From: an uncultured Fretibacterium sp.
GTDB taxonomy: Bacteria > Synergistota > Synergistia > Synergistales > Aminobacteriaceae
Direction of reading: 5' to 3'
DNA: 10,975 nt
Assembly (NCBI RefSeq): GCF_938030725.1
Contig: NZ_CALHIQ010000004.1
Location: 1 to 10,975 of the forward strand
Below are positions 6,531 through 10,975 of this stretch, in pieces. Each line of letters opens with the position of its first letter. Within the stretch, counting starts at the first letter, position 1. The position numbers were made by a program, and so were the translations under genes. The notes beneath the pieces were generated by a model, which ran no database searches, had not been told where the DNA came from, and was given only the letters and a program-made list of their open reading frames with translations.

Positions 6531-8213
6531 TCAGAAGTTCGTGAACAGAATCTCCTTTTCCGTCTCCCCCAGGCGCACGGGCTCGCGTCCCAGGTCCCGC
6601 GTCAGCTCTTCCAACCTGCGCCGGTTTGTGACCAGCAGGACGCGGTCCGGTCCGTTCCACAGCCTGCGGAGTTGCTCCGCGTTCAGGAACCAGCGCGGGT
6701 CCTCCTCCTGAGCTGCGCCAAAGTCCAGCTCTCCCCGACCGCCGGCGATCACGATGCGGCGGTCCAGGTAGAACGACAGCCCCTGCATCAGGTCCCCGTA
6801 GGTGACGAGGGCATCATCGGGCCGCAGCCTTTCGCGCACCATAGCAGCGATGGGGCGTCTGGAGTTGCGGGCCGCCATCAGGTCGAAGCCCGAAGCAGCC
6901 ACAAAGAGTGCCGTCAGCGCCAGGAGGCAGAGCATCAGGAAGCCTCGCGTCCGCGCGCGGAGCAGGACGAAGGAGGCCAGGCAAAAGGCCGTCAGTACGA
7001 GGCAGAAGGGAGTGGTCGTCGCCCGAAGGTAAGCATCCTCCGGACGAAACGCAGGGTAGACCACGCCGGCCACGATCACGGGGAGCAGGATCAGGGCGTT
7101 CAGGCAGGCGAATCGGCGGCCGGCCCGCATGGCGGGAGCTCCACCCCTCAGCATCCCCTCGACGACTGCACCGATGAGCACGGCCAGGGGAGGCAGGCAC
7201 GGCAGGATGTAGGGGATCAGTTTGGACCCCGACAGGGAGAAGAAGATCAGGGGCACGGCAAACCACAGGATCAGGAACAGGCCGTCCTCCCGCCTCAGGA
7301 GCCCATCCTGCCCCCGCGCGGCGCGAAAGGCGTCCCAGAGCATCCCGGTCCAGGGCACGAGGCCTCCCAGGAGGATGGGGACGAAGAACCAGAAGGGCTC
7401 GTAGCGGTCGTGCTCCGTCGTCAGGTAGCGGGTGAAGTGCTCGTGGACGAAGAAGAAGTCGAAGAAGTCCGGGTTGGCGGCGCAGACGGCCCGGAACCAC
7501 GGCAGGACGAGCGCGAAGTACAGCGCGATGCCCCAGGGCGAGAACAGGCGCAGGATCGCCCTCCACCGCCTCAGGCTGGCCAGGTGCAGCACGGCGATCC
7601 CGCCGGGGAGGACGACGCCGATCAGCCCCTTGGAGAGCGTCGCCAACGCCATGGCGGCGTAGAAGAGCATGAGCGGCCAGCGGCCGGCGCCCTCTCCATC
7701 CCGAAACCAAAGCCAATAGCCCAGCATGGCCAGCGTGAAGAAGAACGTCAGCGTCATGTCGATGACGTTGAGCCGCGAGAGCGCGTACCACAGCACGGAG
7801 CTGACCAGCACGGCGGCGGCGGCACCCCCCGCGCGAGCGCTACCCGTCATGCGCCTCGCGACGGCGAAGGTCAGCAGACACCCTCCCAGCCCGAACAGGA
7901 CGGGGAAGAGCCGGGCCGCCGCCTCGTTCTGCCCGAAGGTAACGAAGGACGCCGCCGTCAGCCAGTAGTGCAGCGCGGGCTTCTCAAAGTACTTGACGTA
8001 GTTCAGCCGCGGCGTCACGAAGTCGCCGGACTCGATCATCTCACGGGGGATCTCGGCGTAGCGCCCCTCGTCCGGGTCGATGAGGCCGTACCTCCCCAGC
8101 CCCCAGAGGTAGACGGCCGCCGCCAACAGGGCCAGGACGACCCAGGGGATGAGGGGACGCGCTGCCGCCAGCCGGCGGAGGAAGCGAGGCCCCTCCCTGC
8201 CGTCCGGCCTCAT
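6531..8213 (-). CDS. arnT: Lipid A 4-amino-4-deoxy-L-arabinosyltransferase ArnT
   Basis: ArnT is a GT83 (GT-C fold) integral membrane enzyme that transfers Ara4N from undecaprenyl phosphate to lipid A phosphates on the periplasmic side. This modification lowers the negative charge and binding of polymyxins. At 560 aa it matches the family (about 550). After the first membrane helix (about 21-38), the periplasmic loop carries DPDEGRYAEIPREM (46-59) and the YFEKPALHYWL motif (75-85), both ArnT hallmarks. D152 in LNVIDMTLTFF is another conserved acidic site. A series of hydrophobic helices follows, with FDFFFVHEHFTRYLT after the mid-protein helices. The start is ATG at 8213, overlapping the upstream decarboxylase stop by 4 bp (ATGA), the only ATG start among the arn genes. 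Other GT-C mannosyltransferases are less likely given the neighbours. Confidence 0.93.
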   Translation of the reverse strand: MRPDGREGPRFLRRLAAARPLIPWVVLALLAAAVYLWGLGRYGLIDPDEGRYAEIPREMIESGDFVTPRLNYVKYFEKPALHYWLTAASFVTFGQNEAAARLFPVLFGLGGCLLTFAVARRMTGSARAGGAAAAVLVSSVLWYALSRLNVIDMTLTFFFTLAMLGYWLWFRDGEGAGRWPLMLFYAAMALATLSKGLIGVVLPGGIAVLHLASLRRWRAILRLFSPWGIALYFALVLPWFRAVCAANPDFFDFFFVHEHFTRYLTTEHDRYEPFWFFVPILLGGLVPWTGMLWDAFRAARGQDGLLRREDGLFLILWFAVPLIFFSLSGSKLIPYILPCLPPLAVLIGAVVEGMLRGGAPAMRAGRRFACLNALILLPVIVAGVVYPAFRPEDAYLRATTTPFCLVLTAFCLASFVLLRARTRGFLMLCLLALTALFVAASGFDLMAARNSRRPIAAMVRERLRPDDALVTYGDLMQGLSFYLDRRIVIAGGRGELDFGAAQEEDPRWFLNAEQLRRLWNGPDRVLLVTNRRRLEELTRDLGREPVRLGETEKEILFTNF

Positions 8214-9229
8214 TCCGCGGGCACCTCAAACGCATCGAGCGTCAGGCGCACGGCCTCCCGCAGCGCCACCTTCGGCCTCCAGCCCATCCGTTCCTTCATC
8301 TTTTCGATGGAGGGGACCCGGTTTCTCATGTCGTCGTAGCCGTTCGAGTAGTACTCCTCCGCGGGGACGGAAACGACGCGGACCTCCTCGGCGCGGGAGG
8401 CGAAGCGCGGGTCCTGGCGCATCACGTCCAGGATGAGCTCCGCCAGCTCCCGGATGGAGAAGTTGTTGTCCGGGTTGCCGATGTTGAAGATCTGGCCGTC
8501 CGCCCGCCCGCCTTCGTTTCTCAAAAGGGCCATGAGCGCATCCGTCCCGTCCCCGATCCAGGTGAAGCTCCGGCGCTGCTCCCCGCCGCCCACCAGGGTG
8601 ACCTCCCCCCGATACAGGACGTCGTAGATGATCTGAGTGATGGACCGGGCCTTACGGCAGCGGGCGTCCTCCATCGTGTCGAGCCTCGGCCCCACCCAGT
8701 TGAAGGGGCGGAACAGCGTGTACTGGAGCCCGCGCTCCATGCCGTAGGCCGCGATCACACGGTCCATCATCTGCTTGCCGCAGCTGTAGATCCAGCGCAT
8801 CTTGCCGATGGGGCCGACGATGAGGGGGCTCTCGTCCTCCAGCAGCACGGAGTCGCTGGACAGCCCATAGACCTCGGAGGTCGAGGGGAAGATCACGCGC
8901 TTCTTGTGCTTCGCGCACAGGCGCACCACCTTGAGGTTCTGTTCAAAGTCCAGCTCGAACGTCCAAAGGGGGCTGCTGAGGTAGTACGCGGGCTTCGCGA
9001 CGCCCGCAAAGGGAAGGACGACGTCGCAGGCGGCCACCTGGGCCTCGATCCAATCGTTTTCCTTGAAGATGTCTCCCTGATGAAAGGTAAAGCGATCCCG
9101 CCCCTCAAAGCGCTTCAGGCTTTCACCGCAGAGGTCGAAGGCAGAAACCTCGTAATCGGACTCGTCCAGGATCTTCTCGATCAGATGGCTCCCGATGAAG
9201 CCTCCAGCGCCAGGCAAAAAAATACGCAA
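8210..9229 (-). CDS. arnA: Stand-alone UDP-glucuronate decarboxylase (ArnA C-terminal half)
   Basis: This short-chain dehydrogenase-type enzyme oxidises and decarboxylates UDP-glucuronate with NAD+, giving UDP-4-keto-pentose (UDP-Ara4O). It is 339 aa and equals the C-terminal domain of E. coli ArnA. The Rossmann loop GAGGFIG is at 7-13. The active-site set matches E. coli S433/E434/Y463/K467/R619 with identical spacing: S118, E119, Y148, K152 and R304 (in MRNRVPSIEKM). E119 and R304 separate it from ordinary UDP-xylose synthases and epimerases. The start is forced to TTG at 9229: an in-frame TAG lies two codons upstream (9235-9233), and the Rossmann strand begins at once. GGGAGG is 10 nt upstream. 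It is the first gene of the arn operon. Confidence 0.92.
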   Translation of the reverse strand: MRIFLPGAGGFIGSHLIEKILDESDYEVSAFDLCGESLKRFEGRDRFTFHQGDIFKENDWIEAQVAACDVVLPFAGVAKPAYYLSSPLWTFELDFEQNLKVVRLCAKHKKRVIFPSTSEVYGLSSDSVLLEDESPLIVGPIGKMRWIYSCGKQMMDRVIAAYGMERGLQYTLFRPFNWVGPRLDTMEDARCRKARSITQIIYDVLYRGEVTLVGGGEQRRSFTWIGDGTDALMALLRNEGGRADGQIFNIGNPDNNFSIRELAELILDVMRQDPRFASRAEEVRVVSVPAEEYYSNGYDDMRNRVPSIEKMKERMGWRPKVALREAVRLTLDAFEVPAE

Positions 9230-9232
9230 AGT

Positions 9233-9298
9233 CTATAGTCCTCCCAGAATCAGCAGATCGCCCCCGCGGAACCGGGGGCCGCCGCACGGCACCTCCAT
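9233..9298 (-). CDS. Possible 21-residue leader ORF upstream of the arn operon
   Basis: An ATG at 9298 opens a 21-codon frame that ends in TAG at 9235-9233, one codon before the TTG start of the decarboxylase gene and in the same frame. The encoded peptide begins MEVPCGG and ends GGDLLILGGL. Only CGGG immediately precedes its ATG, so there is no convincing ribosome site. If translated, it would deliver ribosomes to the weak TTG start by coupling. It may equally be a chance ORF. Confidence 0.2.
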   Translation of the reverse strand: MEVPCGGPRFRGGDLLILGGL

Positions 9299-9321
9299 CC
9301 CGGCGGCATGGCATCGTGAAA

Positions 9322-9330
9322 AGTATAGCA
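9322..9330 (-). promoter_or_regulatory. Extended -10 promoter of the arn operon
   Basis: On the minus strand TGC TATACT forms an extended -10 box (TGn plus 5 of 6 consensus bases). No good -35 lies 16-18 bp upstream (GTGTGT at the 17-bp position), which is usual for extended -10 promoters or those needing an activator. The predicted start is near 9315, leaving a leader of about 85 nt before the TTG. Confidence 0.55.
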
Positions 9331-9373
9331 AATATCCGGACGATACACACCGTCGCAGCGCGAAAAGCAAAAA

Positions 9374-9390
9374 GTCAATAAAGGTCAGCG
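9374..9390. repeat. 17-bp direct repeat, copy 1
   Basis: GTCAATAAAGGTCAGCG matches copy 2 at 15 of 17 positions in the same orientation, 56 bp away start to start. Each copy contains GTCA twice, 10 bp apart (GTCA-N6-GTCA), as in tandem half-sites bound on one DNA face by OmpR/PhoB-type regulators. This copy lies at about -59 to -75 relative to the predicted arn start, a usual activator position. Confidence 0.6.
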
Positions 9391-9429
9391 AAACGACGGA
9401 GGGCCGGATTCATCGATTTTGACGATATG

Positions 9430-9446
9430 GTCATTAAAGGTCAGTG
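9430..9446. repeat. 17-bp direct repeat, copy 2
   Basis: GTCATTAAAGGTCAGTG repeats the sequence at 9374-9390 with two mismatches and the same GTCA-N6-GTCA pattern. It ends inside the TG of the hsp20 extended -10 promoter and covers the -14 to -30 zone, so a protein bound here would be expected to affect hsp20 transcription directly. Confidence 0.6.
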
Positions 9447-9453
9447 TTATGAT
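9445..9453 (+). promoter_or_regulatory. Extended -10 promoter of hsp20
   Basis: TGT TATGAT is an extended -10 box (TGn plus 5 of 6 bases). TTGACG at 9419-9424 is too far upstream (23 bp) to be its -35. The predicted start is near 9460, giving a leader of about 93 nt. It overlaps copy 2 of the 17-bp repeat. Confidence 0.5.
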
Positions 9454-9460
9454 AGCACAC

Positions 9461-9505
9461 GTCGAGGGGGGATGGAGCCGAGGAGGTCAACGCCCTCTCC
9501 CCGAC
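9461..9505 (+). promoter_or_regulatory. 5'-terminal hairpin in the hsp20 leader
   Basis: GTCG (9461-9464) and GGGG (9466-9469), with one bulged A, pair with CCCCGAC (9499-9505). Two more pairs (one G-U) extend the stem inward. It would form at the very 5' end of the predicted transcript and may stabilise the mRNA. The loop holds AGGAGGTC (9481-9488), an exact copy of the real ribosome site. Confidence 0.4.
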
Positions 9506-9537
9506 GGAAGAACGATAAAAAAATACTTCTTTTATTT

Positions 9538-9544
9538 AGGAGGT
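9538..9544 (+). promoter_or_regulatory. Strong ribosome binding site of hsp20
   Basis: AGGAGGT lies 8 nt before the ATG at 9553, a near-ideal site. It decides this start over upstream in-frame codons at 9427 and 9472. An AU-only stem (ATAAAA 9515-9520 with TTTTAT 9530-9535) ends two nt before it. Confidence 0.85.
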
Positions 9545-9552
9545 CGTTTACA

Positions 9553-10014
9553 ATGAGGAACGGATACGCACCGGTAGTCTATGGCCGCTTTGGGGGACCT
9601 GCGGCGTCGCTCTTCGACAGCATGGATCGTCTTGCGGAGCAGATGGGGATGTTCCCCTTCGAGGGGAGCGGCGGGCTTTCCGCGAAGACGGACCTCTACC
9701 GCAAGGACGGGAAGCTCTGCATCGAGGCGGAGCTGCCCGGCATCAAGCCGGAGGACGTGGAGCTTCACGTCTACGGCGACCGTCTGACGCTCTCCGCGGA
9801 GAAGAAGAGCGAGCGGACGGAGGGCTCGGAGGGCAAGAGCTACTTCCGGTCCGAGCGCAGCTGGGGCAAGGTGGAGCGCGTGATCTCCTTCCCCGTCGAG
9901 GCGGACCCCGACAGCGCGAAGGCCAGCTTCAAGGACGGGGTCCTGACCATCGAAGTGGACGAGAAGCAGGAGGACAAAGCCCACAAGAAGGTCGCCATCA
10001 CGTCAGGGGACTAA
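9553..10014 (+). CDS. Small heat-shock protein, Hsp20/alpha-crystallin family
   Basis: This is an ATP-independent cytoplasmic chaperone that holds unfolding proteins for later refolding. It is 153 aa, a normal length for bacterial Hsp20. A variable N-terminal arm (1-43) contains FDSMDRLAEQM. The alpha-crystallin domain runs from about 44 to 140, with LPGIKPEDVELHVYGDRLTLSAEKK (61-85) and the diagnostic FKDGVLTIEV (126-135). A C-terminal V-A-I (147-149) fits the IxI oligomerisation motif. The start at 9553 follows a strong AGGAGGT. The frame is open upstream, but that part is a poor match to the family. It is transcribed alone, divergently from arn, and ends in a strong terminator. No CIRCE (HrcA) site is visible, so its heat control, if any, is by another route. 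Confidence 0.95.
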   Translation: MRNGYAPVVYGRFGGPAASLFDSMDRLAEQMGMFPFEGSGGLSAKTDLYRKDGKLCIEAELPGIKPEDVELHVYGDRLTLSAEKKSERTEGSEGKSYFRSERSWGKVERVISFPVEADPDSAKASFKDGVLTIEVDEKQEDKAHKKVAITSGD

Positions 10015-10031
10015 ACGGCGGGTGAAACTGA

Positions 10032-10066
10032 GCGGGGGGACGGCTACAGCCGTCCCCCCGCATTTT
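10032..10066 (+). terminator. Intrinsic terminator after hsp20
   Basis: GCGGGGGGACGGC (10032-10044) and GCCGTCCCCCCGC (10049-10061) form a perfect 13-bp stem with a TACA loop, followed by ATTTT. It lies 18 nt after the hsp20 stop. The cytidylate-kinase-like gene ends convergently at 10085, so the stem may stop transcription from both sides, although the T-tract favours the plus strand. Confidence 0.9.
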
Positions 10067-10084
10067 CATCCTCGTTCCACCCCG

Positions 10085-10684
10085 TCAGAACAGCTTGGCG
10101 ATCGCAGCGACGACCTCGCCGAGGTCCAGCTGGGTCGTGTTGACGCAGAGGTCGTAGTTCAGGCGCCCGCCCCACTCCTGCCCGCTGTAGAACTCGTAGT
10201 ACTTCGCGCGGCCCTTGTTGATGTCGTTGATGTGCTGCGTCAGCTCCTTGTCCGACATCGCCTTCGCGTCCTCGCCATTCTCGCGGCACCGCCGCATCTT
10301 GCTCGCCATGTCCGCGTAGACGAATATCCGAAAGGGCCGCATGTCCCGCAGGATGTAGTCCGCGCAGCGCCCCACGATGACGCAGCTCGACGCGGCAGCC
10401 ATCTCCTTGATGAGGCGGTGCTGCTCCTGATAGACGGCCTGTCCCTGCTCCCACATCGGGTTGACCATGGGGTAGAAGCTGCGTCCCACGTGGATCGGAA
10501 ACGCCACAGTGGGGCGATGCTCCACGATTCGCTGCACGTACTCCTCCGAGAGGGAGGTGCGCCTGGCCAGCTCCGTGACGATCTCGCGGTCGTAATAGGC
10601 GAACTGAAGGGCGTCGGCAAGGCGGCGGCCCAGCTCCCGCCCCCCGCTGCCGAACTCGCGGCCGATGGTGATGATCCTGTTCAT
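10085..10684 (-). CDS. Cytidylate-kinase-like family protein
   Basis: This 199-aa P-loop-fold protein resembles the cytidylate kinase-like family (Cytidylate_kin2 type). Residues 1-20 (IITIGREFGSGGRELGRRLA) open the fold. The nucleotide loop reads GREFGSGG-R-E and lacks the Lys-Ser/Thr of a normal Walker A. Further family features are AYYDREIV (29-36), CVIVGRCADYIL (101-112), FRIFVYAD (118-125), INKGRAKYYEFYSG (155-168, LID-like Arg159) and NYDLCVNTTQLDLGEVV (176-192). It is not the housekeeping Cmk, and its substrate is unknown. The start at 10684 is ATG with GGAG 8 nt upstream. A TTG ten codons earlier is possible but less likely. It stands alone with its own promoter and runs convergent to hsp20. 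Confidence 0.85.
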   Translation of the reverse strand: MNRIITIGREFGSGGRELGRRLADALQFAYYDREIVTELARRTSLSEEYVQRIVEHRPTVAFPIHVGRSFYPMVNPMWEQGQAVYQEQHRLIKEMAAASSCVIVGRCADYILRDMRPFRIFVYADMASKMRRCRENGEDAKAMSDKELTQHINDINKGRAKYYEFYSGQEWGGRLNYDLCVNTTQLDLGEVVAAIAKLF

Positions 10685-10729
10685 GCCCGTCACTCCAATC
10701 TGCACGAAAGACAAAAAACGTGACTTGAT

Positions 10730-10758
10730 ATTTTAACCCCAGGCCGGACGGAGGACAA
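10730..10758 (-). promoter_or_regulatory. Promoter of the cytidylate-kinase-like gene
   Basis: On the minus strand TTGTCC (10758-10753, 4 of 6) and TAAAAT (10735-10730, 5 of 6) are separated by exactly 17 bp. The predicted start is near 10723, with a leader of about 39 nt. It sits in the 80-bp gap after the GGDEF gene, so the two genes are probably separate units. Confidence 0.55.
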
Positions 10759-10764
10759 GGAGCC

Positions 10765-10975
10765 TCAGCGGAACATCACGCGGTTCTTGCCCTTCATCCG
10801 CTTGGAGGCGTAGAGCGCCTCGTCCACGCGGTGGAAAAGTTGAGCGGGCGTGTCGCCCGAAACGACGGAGGCCACGCCGATGCTCAGGGTAAGCCGCCTC
10901 CCGTCCGGCAGGAGGCGCAGGGCCGACACGGCGGACCGGATGCGCTCTGCGATGCGCTCCGCGACGACGCGGCTC
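10765..10975 (-). CDS. GGDEF-domain protein, probable diguanylate cyclase (partial, C-terminal end)
   Basis: Only the last 70 residues are in the window; the N-terminal part lies beyond the right edge. They show the end of a GGDEF domain: RLTLSIGVAS, then the closing LFHRVDEALYASKRMKGKNRVMF, which matches the usual DEALYxAKxxGxNRV ending. GGDEF proteins make cyclic di-GMP from two GTP and are usually fused to a sensor or membrane region. The GG[D/E]EF active-site motif and any sensor domain are not visible, so catalytic activity cannot be judged. The protein ends at the domain boundary (stop 10767-10765), so nothing follows the GGDEF domain. Confidence 0.88.
   Translation of the reverse strand, partial: SRVVAERIAERIRSAVSALRLLPDGRRLTLSIGVASVVSGDTPAQLFHRVDEALYASKRMKGKNRVMFR

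Larger units (their letters stand above)
9230..9552. other. Divergent arn / hsp20 control region
   Basis: These 323 bp lie between two outward-facing genes. The region holds one extended -10 promoter for each direction, two copies of a 17-bp repeat, a hairpin in each 5' leader, and the hsp20 ribosome site. A 6-bp hairpin (CCCCCG 9261-9266 with CGGGGG 9273-9278) sits in the arn leader 15 nt before its ribosome site. No CIRCE element was seen. Confidence 0.6.

Noticed and set aside
6403..6660. 85-codon minus-strand ORF spanning the arnT end and the arnT-arnC gap
   Set aside because: It is mostly out of frame within arnT, with no hydrophobic helices, so it is not ArnE/ArnF, and no family resemblance was seen.
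9373..9378. TTGACT on the minus strand as a -35 box for arn
   Set aside because: At 17-bp spacing the -10 position is CGACGG. The good -10 (TATACT) is about 45 bp further on.
9447..9465. TAGCAC near the hsp20 promoter as a CIRCE (HrcA) element
   Set aside because: The matching GAGTGCTAA arm is absent, and the first arm itself is incomplete.
9427..9552. N-terminal extension of Hsp20 from an upstream start (9427 or 9472)
   Set aside because: The 9427 start precedes the predicted promoter. The 9472 ATG has only a G-run directly against it, while AGGAGGT with 8-nt spacing precedes 9553.

Overview
The window is GC-rich and gene-dense. Ten protein genes lie on the minus strand, two of them cut by the window edges, and one (hsp20) lies on the plus strand. 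The lipid A / undecaprenyl-phosphate L-Ara4N genes imply a diderm bacterium with LPS. Splitting of ArnA, the GC content, and the mix of Opp transporter, GGDEF protein and cytidylate-kinase-like protein are compatible with a non-enterobacterial lineage such as Synergistota (Fretibacterium-like). That placement is a guess, because no rRNA or marker gene is present.

Layout from right to left, which is the direction of minus-strand transcription. 10765-10975: C-terminal tail of a GGDEF (diguanylate cyclase) protein. 10085-10684: orphan cytidylate-kinase-like protein with its own promoter. 9553-10014 (plus strand): small heat-shock protein Hsp20, ending in a strong hairpin terminator at 10032-10066 that separates it from the convergent kinase gene. 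9230-9552: divergent control region with an extended -10 promoter facing each way and a 17-bp imperfect direct repeat. 3569-9229: five-gene arn-type operon, in order UDP-glucuronate decarboxylase (ArnA C-terminal half), ArnT, ArnC, formyltransferase (ArnA N-terminal half), ArnD. 3359-3568: GC hairpin followed by an AT-rich promoter region with repeated TAAAAC/GTTTTA motifs. 1-3358: oppB-oppC-oppD-oppF, with oppF running off the left edge.

The arn genes cover most of a polymyxin-type lipid A modification route. The steps are oxidative decarboxylation of UDP-GlcA, N-formylation of UDP-L-Ara4N, transfer to undecaprenyl phosphate (ArnC), deformylation (ArnD) and transfer of Ara4N to lipid A (ArnT). 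ArnA, fused in E. coli and Salmonella, is two separate genes here with arnT and arnC between them. The aminotransferase ArnB and the ArnE/F flippase are not in the window. Three of the four junctions in this operon are 4-bp stop/start overlaps, and four of its five genes appear to start with TTG or GTG. Every other start visible in the window is ATG.

The main points worth a second look are the split and reordered arn pathway lacking ArnB, the paired repeat between arn and hsp20, the repeat cluster in front of oppB, and the unusual nucleotide-binding loop of the cytidylate-kinase-like protein.
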